Origin: an uncultured Bacteroidales bacterium
GTDB lineage: Bacteria > Bacteroidota > Bacteroidia > Bacteroidales > F082
Assembly (NCBI GenBank): GCA_900317155.1
Contig: ONFO01000040.1
Span: forward strand, 1-36,033
Length of the DNA stretch: 36,033 nucleotides
Reading direction: 5' to 3'
Below, piece after piece: positions 24,898 to 33,906 of the stretch (the first letter of the stretch is position 1; each line of letters starts with the position of its first letter). The translations under genes were made by a program, and so were the position numbers. The notes under the pieces are model-generated. The model was given only the letters and a program-made list of their open reading frames with translations, searched no databases and was not told where the DNA came from.

Positions 24898-26154
24898 TTA
24901 CACTGGGGTGCCGCATTCGGGGCAGAACTTGCCTGTCACTTCTGTACCGCATTTGGGACATTTCTTAGGCCCTACGGCTGCCAAAGGTGTGCCACATTCG
25001 GGGCAGAATTTCCCGGTGCTTTCCGTGCCACATTTCGGGCATTTCATCTTTGCCTTGGGCTCTGGAGCAGGTGTGCCGCATTCGGGGCAGAACTTTCCTG
25101 TGATGGGTGTGCCGCATTTCGGACAGGGAACGCCTTGGGCTTGTCCTTGTTGATTATAGGGGTCGTAAGTGGTCTGTCCACCCTGGCCGTTCCAAGCGTT
25201 CTGCATCGCGCCACCAGTCATGCCGCCTGAACCCATGTTGGCCATGCCAACACCCATGAAGCCGCCCACTGCGCCAGCTTCGTTGCCGGCTGCGGTCTCC
25301 ATCACGTCGATGATCTTGCCTTGCTGCATCATGTTGTTGGTGCTGTACTCATAACGGTCAATCTTCTTCTGGCTGGCATCGTCGAGCGAGACGGACTCGA
25401 TGGTAAAGCTCACCAGACGAACGCCACGGGCACGGATAGGCTCGTCGAAGACCTTCTCGTCCATGGCCTGCTTGATCTCGTCGGTATAGCTGGGCAGTTC
25501 GAGCACGGGCACACGGTGGTTGCTGTTGCCCATCTCATTGAGCACATTTTGGAAGGCTGCCATCACCTCGCTGCGCATCTGTTCGGTGATGTCGCCTTTA
25601 CGGATGACGTTAGCGGTACCGGCATGGTTGCGCATGAAGATGCCCATGTCGTCCAAACGGAACGTGTATTTACCGTAGCAGCGCACGTTGACGCCCATAG
25701 GCATCAGCGAGTTGGTCATCTGGTTCGGGATAGCGTGCGACCAGTCCTGGAAGGGGATAGGTGTGGCAGTGCCAAATTTGTTGTCAAGGATTTCCTTGGC
25801 GTTGAAGTAGAAGACGGCCTGCTCCTTGGCGGGGGTGCCACCATAGGTGAAACGCTGCCACATTTCCTTGAAGACAGGACCAAATTCGCCAGCGAAGAAT
25901 GAAGGCGATGAGGATTGGTCGAAGTTGTAGACGCCTTCTTCAGCGGTAGCATCGAGCACGACGCCCGTGTCGTAGATGACGGCCACCTGGCCGGGAGCCA
26001 CGATGATGCGGCTGCTCTTGGAGATTTGCCCCGACTTGGTGGTTTGTTTCACCATCAGGGTGTCCATGTCCATGTTGTCACATTTGATGAGGTCCAACCA
26101 TTGGTCACGCAAGGTGCCGCCGATGGAGCCTGCTATTGCTTTGATAAGTCCCAT
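24898..26154 (-). CDS. SPFH-domain protein with C-terminal zinc ribbons (YdjI-like)
   Basis: A 418-aa protein. Residues about 1-290 match the SPFH/virion-core-like family that includes Bacillus YdjI: KCDNMDMDTLMVKQ, SRIIVAPGQVAVIYDTG, and FPxxDWSHAIPNQMT-like segments. A Gly/Met/Asn/Gln-rich linker (about 290-343) follows. The tail has three zinc ribbons, each CPKCGTxxTGKFCPECGTP (four Cys in two CxxC pairs), encoded by near-identical DNA repeats. There is no membrane segment. SPFH relatives assemble membrane-associated scaffolds; the ribbons could bind nucleic acid or protein. It precedes no close partner, but the Tim44-like gene upstream also ends in a zinc ribbon. Confidence 0.85.
   Translation of the reverse strand: MGLIKAIAGSIGGTLRDQWLDLIKCDNMDMDTLMVKQTTKSGQISKSSRIIVAPGQVAVIYDTGVVLDATAEEGVYNFDQSSSPSFFAGEFGPVFKEMWQRFTYGGTPAKEQAVFYFNAKEILDNKFGTATPIPFQDWSHAIPNQMTNSLMPMGVNVRCYGKYTFRLDDMGIFMRNHAGTANVIRKGDITEQMRSEVMAAFQNVLNEMGNSNHRVPVLELPSYTDEIKQAMDEKVFDEPIRARGVRLVSFTIESVSLDDASQKKIDRYEYSTNNMMQQGKIIDVMETAAGNEAGAVGGFMGVGMANMGSGGMTGGAMQNAWNGQGGQTTYDPYNQQGQAQGVPCPKCGTPITGKFCPECGTPAPEPKAKMKCPKCGTESTGKFCPECGTPLAAVGPKKCPKCGTEVTGKFCPECGTPV
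24901..25122. repeat. Coding direct repeats of the zinc-ribbon module
   Basis: Three copies of a roughly 60-base unit (TGCCGCATTCGGGGCAGAA core at about 24907, 24986-24990 and 25075) encode the three zinc ribbons of the SPFH protein. Confidence 0.75.
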
Positions 26155-26159
26155 AGTAT

Positions 26160-26215
26160 TGTTGTTTAATTGTTTATTGTTGATTTGTTTAATTGTTTAA
26201 TCGTTGTTGTTTGTA
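26160..26215. repeat. AT-rich TTGTTTAATTG repeats
   Basis: Near-repeats of TTGTTTAATTGTTTA occupy the short gap between the Tim44-like and SPFH genes. No TAnnTTTG element is seen here. Confidence 0.45.
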
Positions 26216-26241
26216 AAGACGCGTTTTATCGCCTCTATAGG

Positions 26242-27138
26242 TTATGGCCTTGAATGAATATCGGTTAACACCCAATCATGTTCACCGTTGGTGATGACGC
26301 TACCGCAATAGACGCATTGGCCCGAGGAGGTGATTTCGGTTGGTGCGCCGCAGTTGGGACAGTTGGTGATGGTGTTGCCTTTCTTGCCGGGGTTTGTCTT
26401 CACGCCTGCTTTTCGGTTGAAGACCAGCTCATATTTCATGTACCAGTCGCGGTTGGGGTCACTTTCTAAGACTTTTTTAGTTGCATCATCGATGACATAG
26501 TCGCGCATCACGGCGTTGATCCACACGGTGAGCACTTCCTTGTCGCCATCTTGGCTGAACGAATGCAAAGAACAATGCTTGATGCCGATTTTTTCCACCA
26601 CATTTGTCTTACCCAAACGGATGAATTCGTCTAATTGCTGCTTGTGTTGGTTGAACAATGTCTCGCTCTCGAAGGGGCGGATGGGCTTCCAGTCTTTGGT
26701 CGTCCAGGCTTGTTGAATCTTCATGAACACTTCTCTGGCAAAACCGATGAATTTATCAGACGAGAAATCTGGGTCGATGGCACGGATTTGTCCGGCAACC
26801 ATTGGGCTGAGGTCCATCGTGACATCGGATTCAGCTTGTTGGTTCACGTTCTTGTTGATATAGCTTGTGTCTTTGGATTTTTTCTTCATGATACGATAGG
26901 CAATGATGATGATGACCACCGCAATCAAGCCTAAGACAGGACTCTGGATGAACAAGTTGATAAGCCAGCCGATGAGCACACCTATGTCGAAGTCGCCGCC
27001 TAAACCTTCACCACCGCCAGAGTTATAGCGGTTGTTGTTACCCACATCGGCTATGGCAAGGTTGCAACAAACAATGGCCACTAAGAGCAGAATAAAGGGT
27101 AAGAGTTGCTTTAATTTGTTGGTATTTAGTCTTTTCAT
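26242..27138 (-). CDS. Tim44-like membrane protein with C-terminal zinc ribbon
   Basis: A 298-aa protein started at the ATG at 27138, where a hydrophobic signal-like segment begins (LKQLLPFILLLVAIVCCNLAIA). The long in-frame extension to 27240 overlaps the promoter and is rejected. A Gly/Asn-rich loop is followed by a TM segment (about 55-80, ending AYRIMKKKSK). The soluble part (about 105-250) resembles the Tim44-like domain (AREVFMKIQQAWTTKDWKPIRPFESETLFNQH), found in Tim44 and bacterial membrane proteins. A zinc ribbon (CPNCGAP and CVYCGS) is near residues 266-285. The function is unknown; the zinc ribbon suggests linkage with the SPFH protein downstream. Confidence 0.82.
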   Translation of the reverse strand: MKRLNTNKLKQLLPFILLLVAIVCCNLAIADVGNNNRYNSGGGEGLGGDFDIGVLIGWLINLFIQSPVLGLIAVVIIIIAYRIMKKKSKDTSYINKNVNQQAESDVTMDLSPMVAGQIRAIDPDFSSDKFIGFAREVFMKIQQAWTTKDWKPIRPFESETLFNQHKQQLDEFIRLGKTNVVEKIGIKHCSLHSFSQDGDKEVLTVWINAVMRDYVIDDATKKVLESDPNRDWYMKYELVFNRKAGVKTNPGKKGNTITNCPNCGAPTEITSSGQCVYCGSVITNGEHDWVLTDIHSRP

Positions 27139-27176
27139 TGCAAACAATGGTTCTTTTGGTAGTTTCATTATGCCTA

Positions 27177-27184
27177 CAAAAATA
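27177..27184 (-). promoter_or_regulatory. Promoter -7 element of the Tim44-like gene
   Basis: TATTTTTG on the minus strand, 38 bases before the chosen ATG; its position argues against the longer reading frame. Confidence 0.5.
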
Positions 27185-27258
27185 ATGAAAATAATGGAAA
27201 AAGCGCATTTGATATTGAAAAAAGAGAAAAAAATGAGCACATCAAATCAAAGATTTCC

Positions 27259-27266
27259 TATTTTTG
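27259..27266 (+). promoter_or_regulatory. Promoter -7 element of tRNA-Val
   Basis: TATTTTTG followed by CA, 41 bases before the tRNA; weak -33. Confidence 0.5.
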
Positions 27267-27307
27267 CAGCGCGAAACAATCCCCTATGCTCCTTTAGAGG
27301 GGGAAAT

Positions 27308-27382
27308 GGGAGCTTAGCTCAGTTGGTTCAGAGCATCGCCCTTACAAGGCGGGGGTCGTTGGTTCGAGTCCAACAGTTCCCA
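27308..27382 (+). tRNA. tRNA-Val (TAC)
   Basis: 75 bases: acceptor stem GGGAGCT with AGTTCCC, anticodon loop CTTACAA (anticodon TAC) and T-loop TTCGAGT. CCA is not encoded. Confidence 0.95.
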
Positions 27383-27390
27383 CAAAAACG

Positions 27391-27421
27391 AAGGAGTTAC
27401 TTGCATTGTAGCTCCTTTTTT
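27391..27421 (+). terminator. Terminator of tRNA-Val
   Basis: AAGGAGTTAC (27391-27400) pairs with GTAGCTCCTT (27408-27417) with one wobble, followed by a T run. Confidence 0.85.
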
Positions 27422-27555
27422 CGTTTGTCTGCGGAGAAGAGGTTCCATTTTATAAAAAAGCAATGTGTTATCTGGAGCTAGTTTTAAATTATTGTTTTTG
27501 CTTTCTGTAATTATATTAAATAGTTGAATGTCAATTTTATAAATAATAGTATGCT

Positions 27556-29583
27556 ATGAAAAGATTGTCTATACTTCTACTTTTGCTCGCAATGATATCG
27601 GGCAACATGAATGCCATGGCTCAGGAAGTTTCAATTTTATTGCGTCCTGGCTGGAACTGGATAGGCTATCCATATCCTGAATCCGTTGATATAGACAATG
27701 TGTTTGGAGATTTTGAGCCACTGCCTGAAGATCGGATAGAGTCCATTGATGGGGTTTCCGAATATATTGCAGGTTTTGGTTGGTTTGGTGATGTTTTAAG
27801 TATGGAACCAGGAAAGGGCTTCATGTATTATTCCAATAGGACAGAAAACGTCAGTGTGGTGCTGTGTGCGCCCGTCTCACAATTCACAGTGACCACTGCC
27901 AATCCTATCAACATCACTGCTTCGAGTGCCGTTGTTGGTGGCATGGTGACACTCCCTGAAGGCAGCCACGTATTCATGCAAGGTTTGTGTTGGGGCACAA
28001 CCCCAAACCTCGATATTGATGGAGCTCATACTACAGAGCAAACAAGTACGGGGACCTTCATCAGTTTATTGGAAGGTCTGAGTCCAAACACTTCATACTA
28101 TATTCGTGCATACGCAGTGTCCGACTATGGCCTTGCATATGGCGAAGAACTTAATTTCATCACGATGGATGACGCCAACAGCAGCAATCACGAATTCGTT
28201 GACCTCGGATTACCAAGCGGTATTTTATGGGCTACCTGCAATGTGGGTGCAGACTCGCCAGAGGACTACGGCAACTATTTCGCTTGGGGTGAAATTCAGT
28301 CCAAGAATACCTACAAGTGGAGTTCTTACCAGTATTGTATGGGCAACTCCACCACTCTCACCAAATATTGCAACAAAATCAATTATGGTTATAACGGTTT
28401 CATCGACAATTTGACCACATTGTCGTCTGAGGATGACGCCGCCTTGGTCAACTGGGGCTCAGACTGGCGGATACCAACTTATGATGAATGGTTAGAATTG
28501 TACCAAAACACCACCATGGTTTGGACGACACTGAACGGTATTAACGGTAGGCTCTTCACTGCTTCAAATGGTAACAGTCTCTTCCTTCCCGCTGCTGGTT
28601 ATTTCGGTAGTGGCAATCTCTATCTTGCTGGCAGTTACGGGGATTATTGGTCGAGTTCGGTCCACACAGAATATCCATCCGTTGCCTGGAGTATTGACTT
28701 CGATGAGGTCGACTGCGACATGGGCTACAGCAGTCGTTATTATGGACATTCTCTTCGTGCAGTACGCACAACTTCTCAGAACAACACTCTCATGGGTGCC
28801 ATAGATGGTCTCTTTTCTGTAAGTGACAATACCCAAGTGTATTTTTCGCAAGGCAATTTGCAATATATAGGAAGCGCCAGCACACCATATTGGAAGTTTG
28901 CCGATAATCAGTGGGATATACTTGGTACTACAACAGGCCAAAATAGCGACGATCAGAACGTTGACCGAGACCTCTTTGGTTGGGGCATGAGTGGTTACAC
29001 TATCGGGTTCAATAGTTACCAGCCTTGGAACACGAGCGTCTATAACAGTGACTACTACGCCTATGGTAGCTATCAGTTTAACCTATACGAACAAACTGGT
29101 GAAGCAGATTGGGGTCACAACTCAATAAGTAATGGGGGCAACCAGCCCAACCAGTGGCGCACGCTGACCAATACTGAATGGAATTATGTTTTCAATACTA
29201 GGACCACATCATCAGGTATTCGTTATGCCAAGGCTAATGTGAATAATGTGAACGGTGTAATCTTATTGCCCGATGATTGGAATGCAAGCTATTACAGCCT
29301 GAGTAACACAAACAGTAGAGTGGCTAGCTTCAACAGCAATATCATCACTGCGACAGAATGGAGTACTTTGGAGCAATTCGGAGCAGTTTTCCTACCTGCT
29401 GTTGGCTATCGCAGTGGGACCTCGGTCTCTTTTGTAGGCAATGGTGGCTACTATTGGTCATCCTCCTACTACAATAGAAACAATGCGTATTATTTGAACT
29501 TCCTCGACAGCAATCTTATCGCACAGTACGATTACTATCGTTGCTATGGCTTCGCAGTGCGTTTGGCACGTACCGCTGACTAG
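27556..29583 (+). CDS. Secreted FISUMP/C-lectin-like protein
   Basis: A 675-aa exported protein (signal peptide to about residue 22). Residues about 25-105 form a domain beginning LLRPGWNWIGYPYP, common in Bacteroidales; about 108-204 is a fibronectin-III-like domain; about 213-405 is a FISUMP domain (VDLGLPSGILWATCNVG, then WRIPTYDEW, FLPAAGY, DYWSSS, SLRAVR). About 413-675 is a second module with a related ending (WRTLTNTEW, FLPAVGY, YYWSSS, then a Tyr/Asn-rich stretch and GFAVRLAR). The paired WSSS...VR endings are the C-lectin-type fold seen in Fib_succ_major/DUF1566-like proteins, a class that includes diversity-generating retroelement targets. No T9SS domain is seen. No typical promoter was found in 27425-27555. 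Confidence 0.85.
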   Translation: MKRLSILLLLLAMISGNMNAMAQEVSILLRPGWNWIGYPYPESVDIDNVFGDFEPLPEDRIESIDGVSEYIAGFGWFGDVLSMEPGKGFMYYSNRTENVSVVLCAPVSQFTVTTANPINITASSAVVGGMVTLPEGSHVFMQGLCWGTTPNLDIDGAHTTEQTSTGTFISLLEGLSPNTSYYIRAYAVSDYGLAYGEELNFITMDDANSSNHEFVDLGLPSGILWATCNVGADSPEDYGNYFAWGEIQSKNTYKWSSYQYCMGNSTTLTKYCNKINYGYNGFIDNLTTLSSEDDAALVNWGSDWRIPTYDEWLELYQNTTMVWTTLNGINGRLFTASNGNSLFLPAAGYFGSGNLYLAGSYGDYWSSSVHTEYPSVAWSIDFDEVDCDMGYSSRYYGHSLRAVRTTSQNNTLMGAIDGLFSVSDNTQVYFSQGNLQYIGSASTPYWKFADNQWDILGTTTGQNSDDQNVDRDLFGWGMSGYTIGFNSYQPWNTSVYNSDYYAYGSYQFNLYEQTGEADWGHNSISNGGNQPNQWRTLTNTEWNYVFNTRTTSSGIRYAKANVNNVNGVILLPDDWNASYYSLSNTNSRVASFNSNIITATEWSTLEQFGAVFLPAVGYRSGTSVSFVGNGGYYWSSSYYNRNNAYYLNFLDSNLIAQYDYYRCYGFAVRLARTAD

Positions 29584-29619
29584 TATTTCATGCTACAAGC
29601 GAAGCAGTAAAAAACAAAA

Positions 29620-29655
29620 AGGCTTCAGAAAGTATGTTTCTGCTTTCCGAAGCCT
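29620..29655. terminator. Bidirectional terminator between convergent genes
   Basis: A 13-base stem (29620-29632 with 29643-29655, one wobble) is flanked by A-rich and T-rich DNA. Confidence 0.8.
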
Positions 29656-29693
29656 GTTTTATATACGCTTAAAGGCAGCTCGTTGTGCCATCA

Positions 29694-31568
29694 TTATTCT
29701 CTGTTCACAATAATCTTCCTACTTATCAACCTACCTTCCTCTGTCAAGCCTTGCAAGATGTACACACCACCGCTCAGCTCATTCAAATTGGTGCTCTTCA
29801 GGCATTGTCCGTTCATGGTGTATATCCTTGTGACGCTGACGATTTCGTCGTTGCTGTTTTCTTCTATTCCAGTCACCTGGATATTGACAAAGTCCTCTCC
29901 GTCAAGGGTAAGGGCGAAGTCGGATTCGCAGTCTTCGTACACGGCTGTCAGCTGGTATTTGAACTGTCCAACTCCGGTTTCGTCGAAATAGGTGGTGGAA
30001 TTGGCGTCCACTTCAATGATGGTTTCGTCCTTGTTAATGGTGTTGTAACGGTAGAGGTTATAATGCAGGGGCAAGGTCTCAGGCGCTACCCAGCTAAGTT
30101 TTACGCCAAACAATTCTTCGTCCACGTTGTACACATATTCGCCTTCAAAGTCTTCAGGCGCAAGACAGGTGATGACGGGTGGCTCGATGGGACCCATGGT
30201 GCCGTCTGGGCTGATGTTCTGGCCATAAATGCCGCCATTGATACAGTTCACCCAAGCTACGATGTTTTGTCCAAAAACGAAGCCTGGGGTGTTGTCGCAT
30301 ACCGTCCTTCTATAGACATTCGAGCATAAGGTCTTGGCCCATAGTTGGTTGCCGTCCATGTCAAAGCCCATGGCTTCGATGGTGGTGAAGTAGGAGTTGC
30401 TGGGGCTGCTTTTCGTGTAAATCACGCTGAAGCCGCTGCCGTCCTCAAAAGCGTCAACCATGATGTCGGCGTATGAGACGCCAACATAATCGGCCAACAG
30501 AATGCCTTCTCCCCACACTCTTTCGCCTGTGGCAGTGATGCGGTTGACATAGATTCTTGACTGGCTTTGCGTGGAAGCGTCGGTTTGCTCGTAGGTGACG
30601 ATGAGGTCATAGTTGTTTGGGTCGACGGTGCCGCAAGCATAGCCGTAGTAGTTCATCGGGTCGGTGGAATGCACTGCGATGCCGTTAAGGTCGCTGATGG
30701 TGGAAACGCCAAACTCGTTGAAATGGAAGACGTAAGTATTGAAGGCTCCTCCGATGCCAGGATGCCAAATGTAGGCATAACCGCCGCCCATGCCATCAGC
30801 TACAGCATTATGGATATAGGTGGATTGGAAAGTCTGGGAAGACATGAGAAGGGATGCGGGATTGAGGATGGTTCCATCGGGCGTGACTGCGACGACATAT
30901 AGTTCCTTGTCGGTATAAAAACCGGAGCCCACTTTTTCGTAGGTGAGCAGTACATTATTGTTGAGGCTCAACGTGAGTTGGCCGAACATGCACTTGTATC
31001 CGCCGCTGTCGCTGATGGTGGTGGTGGGTCCCAACGTGCCATCGGCGCCAACGTATTGCAGATAAAGGTTTTGGTAGTCAAAGCCTAAGGCCCAGAAACC
31101 GCCATCATCGCCGGCAGTCAATTCGGTGCGCGAAAAGCCAAGGCCACCAAAAAGTTGCAAGCCTTGTTCTCCCCAAACGAAATTGCCGTCTGGGTCAATT
31201 TTCACAGCGTATGAGTAGCCGTCGTAAGTGGCAAAACAACTTACCACGCAGCCATCGGCGGTGGTGGTCATGGCGACACCTTCCGACATCGACGAGAATT
31301 CATGTCCGCCGATATGGATGCCATCGTCGCCCCATTGCGGAACACCTTCAAGGCTGATGCGCTGTAGGGTGGGCGACCAACCATTGGTGCCGAATCCTTC
31401 CCATTGGATATAGGTGTCACCGGTGTTGGTGTTAGTGGCCATGTATAGTTCACCGTCGTCATTGCCACAGTTGGCGAGGAAAGTGTTGGTAGCCGGGTCG
31501 TCGACCCATTGGGCATGCAGTGCTGTGAAAGTGAATAAGCCTGCTAAGAAAAGACCAAGTTTTTTCAT
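29694..31568 (-). CDS. Secreted T9SS cargo, tandem paralogue B
   Basis: A 624-aa exported protein (signal peptide to LHAQ, about residue 19). The body is built from beta-rich segments with the recurrent pattern xWGxxGIxxxxxxF (QWGDDGIHIGG, VWGEQGLQLFG, VWGEGILLADY), suggesting a propeller or repeat fold. A fibronectin-like domain (about 480-565, LSWVAPETLPLHYNLYRY) precedes a type A T9SS C-terminal domain ending VYILQGLTEEGRLISRKIIVNRE. It follows its paralogue by 23 bases and has no promoter of its own, so the two form an operon. The ligand is unknown. Confidence 0.82.
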   Translation of the reverse strand: MKKLGLFLAGLFTFTALHAQWVDDPATNTFLANCGNDDGELYMATNTNTGDTYIQWEGFGTNGWSPTLQRISLEGVPQWGDDGIHIGGHEFSSMSEGVAMTTTADGCVVSCFATYDGYSYAVKIDPDGNFVWGEQGLQLFGGLGFSRTELTAGDDGGFWALGFDYQNLYLQYVGADGTLGPTTTISDSGGYKCMFGQLTLSLNNNVLLTYEKVGSGFYTDKELYVVAVTPDGTILNPASLLMSSQTFQSTYIHNAVADGMGGGYAYIWHPGIGGAFNTYVFHFNEFGVSTISDLNGIAVHSTDPMNYYGYACGTVDPNNYDLIVTYEQTDASTQSQSRIYVNRITATGERVWGEGILLADYVGVSYADIMVDAFEDGSGFSVIYTKSSPSNSYFTTIEAMGFDMDGNQLWAKTLCSNVYRRTVCDNTPGFVFGQNIVAWVNCINGGIYGQNISPDGTMGPIEPPVITCLAPEDFEGEYVYNVDEELFGVKLSWVAPETLPLHYNLYRYNTINKDETIIEVDANSTTYFDETGVGQFKYQLTAVYEDCESDFALTLDGEDFVNIQVTGIEENSNDEIVSVTRIYTMNGQCLKSTNLNELSGGVYILQGLTEEGRLISRKIIVNRE

Positions 31569-31591
31569 GATGATATGATTTTAAATTCCTT

Positions 31592-33472
31592 TTATTCATT
31601 GTTAAAAACGACCTTCTTTGTGACAAGTTTCCCTGTAGAGGTTAGTCCTTGGACGATATAAACGCCAGAACTCAACTCGCCAAGGTTAGCTTTGCGAATG
31701 ACCTGGCCATTGGTGGAATAGATCTTTAAGACCGTGACGATTTCGTTTTCGCTATTGTTTTCAGGAAGCGATGTCACCTCTATTATAATATAATCCAATC
31801 CATCAGGGGTGAGGGCGAATCCCGACTCGAAATCATCGTACATGGCAGTGAGTTGGTATTTATACGTGCTCGGCGTTGCCTCGTCGAAGTAGGAAGTGGC
31901 ATCGGCGTCAATTTCGATGACGTCGGTTGTACCGCCGTTTAGGTTCTCTCGGTAGAGGTTGTAGTGTAAAACAATATAGGCGGGAGCCTCCCAGGTGAGC
32001 ATAGCGCCGTATGAAGCCGTCTCTTCATTGTAAAGGTAGTTGCCTTCGAAGTTTTCAGGTTCGTAGCAGCAAGGTATAGGAGGTGTTGGCGGAGGACTGA
32101 CCTCACCCAAGGCACCGTCCCAGCCGATGTTCTGTCCATAGACGCTTCCGTCGTCACTGTTGACCCAAGCCACGATGTTTTGCCCATTATGAAATCCTGG
32201 TGTGTTTTCGCTTATGGTTTTATTGTAGCCGGTCGAACTCATCGTGGTGCTCCACAGCAGGTTTCCATCGGGGTCGTAGCCCACGGCTTCAATTCTGCCT
32301 TGACCGGTGCCATAGGTCACGACGAAACCATCTACAGCATCGATGGCATCCACGTGGACGTCGGAATAGGAAAGACCTGTGTAGTCTGCCACAAGAATGC
32401 CGTCGCCCCAAGGCTTTTCGCCTGATTCCGTGATACGGTTGACATAGATCCGATGTTGTGATTGAGAGGCGGCATCCTTTTGGAGATAGGCGATAATGAT
32501 GTCATTGCTCTTGGGATCGACGGTGGCGTAGGCATTGGTGTAATAGTTGCTGTAGTCGGGACTATGCACGGCGATGCCGTTGGGATCGGTGATGGTGGGT
32601 GCGCCGTTCTCATCGAAATGCGTGACGTAGGTGTTATACACGCCACCTATGGCATTGTGGAATTGGTAGACATAGCCGCCTCCTTTATTGTCGGGAGTGG
32701 CATAATGCACGTAGCTGGCACCAATGGTGTGTTGTCCAAACAAAAGCGTCTCGGGGAAAATCTGTTCGCCGTTTTTGTTGTATCCTGCAACATGGATTTC
32801 CTTGTTGTAATTGGTATAGCCTTGGAGGGTCTGCTTGGCATACACCACAAAGACGCCGTCTTCAGCAGGTATCAATATGCCATTTGAGCATTTTTTTGCA
32901 GGGTCTTTGATGGTGGTCTTGGGGCGCAGTGTGCCGTCAGCATCGACATATTGCAGGAAAGTGCTGTCCATGTCGGTGCCCAAGGCCCAAATACCGTCGT
33001 CGTGGTCATAGTAATAGGTCGACAACACCTCTGAGCGACCTCCGCCTTCACCATCGAAGAGCATGATTCCATGCTCACCCCAAGGGAAGGTGCCATCGGC
33101 GTTGATCTTGACCGCCCAGTGATGGGGACCGAGGGTACGGAACACCGTTACCACACCACCATTGACAGCGGTCATGGAATAGCCTGGCGACCAGGTGGCA
33201 AAGTCGGGCGTGGTGACATGAATGCCGTCGGCTTGCCATTGTGGTACACCGTTGAAATCAAGCCGTTGCAACCATGGCGACCAACCGTTTTCGCCTTGGT
33301 AATGCCATTGCACGTATGAGTCACCCGTCGAAACATCGGTTGAAACATACACCTCTGCGGCATTTTTGTTACAATTGGCAATGCTCGTGTTGCTGACGGG
33401 GTCGTCGACCCATTGGGCTTTCAGCGTTACCAAGGAGGCCAAAGCCAAGAAAAGTAAAGATAGTTTCTTCAT
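31592..33472 (-). CDS. Secreted T9SS cargo, tandem paralogue A
   Basis: A 626-aa exported protein if started at the ATG at 33472, which opens the signal peptide MKKLSLLFLALASLVTLKAQ; the in-frame ATG at 33631 lies upstream of the promoter. It is clearly paralogous to the gene at 29694-31568 along its whole length (WVDDP...TxxANC start, W..WLQR, HYNLYR, SGVYIVQGL ending). It has the same xWGxxGI repeats, a fibronectin-like domain (about 495-580) and a C-terminal type A sorting domain. It is the first gene of the pair. Confidence 0.83.
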   Translation of the reverse strand: MKKLSLLFLALASLVTLKAQWVDDPVSNTSIANCNKNAAEVYVSTDVSTGDSYVQWHYQGENGWSPWLQRLDFNGVPQWQADGIHVTTPDFATWSPGYSMTAVNGGVVTVFRTLGPHHWAVKINADGTFPWGEHGIMLFDGEGGGRSEVLSTYYYDHDDGIWALGTDMDSTFLQYVDADGTLRPKTTIKDPAKKCSNGILIPAEDGVFVVYAKQTLQGYTNYNKEIHVAGYNKNGEQIFPETLLFGQHTIGASYVHYATPDNKGGGYVYQFHNAIGGVYNTYVTHFDENGAPTITDPNGIAVHSPDYSNYYTNAYATVDPKSNDIIIAYLQKDAASQSQHRIYVNRITESGEKPWGDGILVADYTGLSYSDVHVDAIDAVDGFVVTYGTGQGRIEAVGYDPDGNLLWSTTMSSTGYNKTISENTPGFHNGQNIVAWVNSDDGSVYGQNIGWDGALGEVSPPPTPPIPCCYEPENFEGNYLYNEETASYGAMLTWEAPAYIVLHYNLYRENLNGGTTDVIEIDADATSYFDEATPSTYKYQLTAMYDDFESGFALTPDGLDYIIIEVTSLPENNSENEIVTVLKIYSTNGQVIRKANLGELSSGVYIVQGLTSTGKLVTKKVVFNNE

Positions 33473-33504
33473 GTCTACCGTTTTTTTTATATTGATTGTT
33501 GCCG

Positions 33505-33534
33505 CAAAATTATAAAAAATCGTTTCTTTGCAAA
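33505..33534 (-). promoter_or_regulatory. Promoter of the paralogue A-B operon
   Basis: On the minus strand TTTG (33531-33534), an 18-base spacer and TAATTTTG (33505-33512), 33 bases before the ATG. Confidence 0.7.
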
Positions 33535-33547
33535 AAATTTTGTCATT

Positions 33548-33886
33548 ATGGAGGATAAATTTTCCAAAGAGGAACAAATTGCCATTGCCAGTGTGTTGTA
33601 CAATCTGGCTGACGCAGATTATCAAAGCCACAAGTCAGAAAAGGAATGCTTGGAAGCTTGTATGAAGGAATTGGAGTTTGATGCGGTAGGCTTTGTCCCT
33701 ATTCCGAAGAACGAGTTGCAGAAACGTGCTTACGAAACGTTGAAACGCATGACGAAGGAGAAAAAACACTCCTTTTCGCGCATGATGACTCAGCTTTCAC
33801 GTTCCGACGACCACTTCGGAGCCCGAGAGCGGGCTTTTGTCATGGAAATCCTCAACATGTGTGAGGTGCCGTTTGTGCATAAATGA
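33548..33886 (+). CDS. Small TerB-like cytoplasmic protein
   Basis: A 112-aa helical, charged protein without signal peptide. The pattern KEEQIAIASVLYNLADADYQSHKSEKECLEACMKEL resembles the TerB/DjlA-N helical fold, in which acidic residues in the first helices bind metal, but the match is partial. It is divergent from the T9SS cargo operon. A TTTCTTTG sequence at 33523-33530, close to TAnnTTTG, may be its -7 element. It ends 20 bases before the convergent cargo gene. Confidence 0.65.
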   Translation: MEDKFSKEEQIAIASVLYNLADADYQSHKSEKECLEACMKELEFDAVGFVPIPKNELQKRAYETLKRMTKEKKHSFSRMMTQLSRSDDHFGARERAFVMEILNMCEVPFVHK

Positions 33887-33906
33887 AAGGATATCTAGCC
33901 CAATAT

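Noticed and set aside
24901-25122. Regularly spaced repeats that could suggest a CRISPR array
   Set aside because: The copies are in frame and encode zinc ribbons, and the intervals are coding linkers, not spacers.
27556-29583. A complete diversity-generating retroelement in the window
   Set aside because: No reverse transcriptase, accessory gene or template repeat is present within the 36 kb; only a possible target end is seen.
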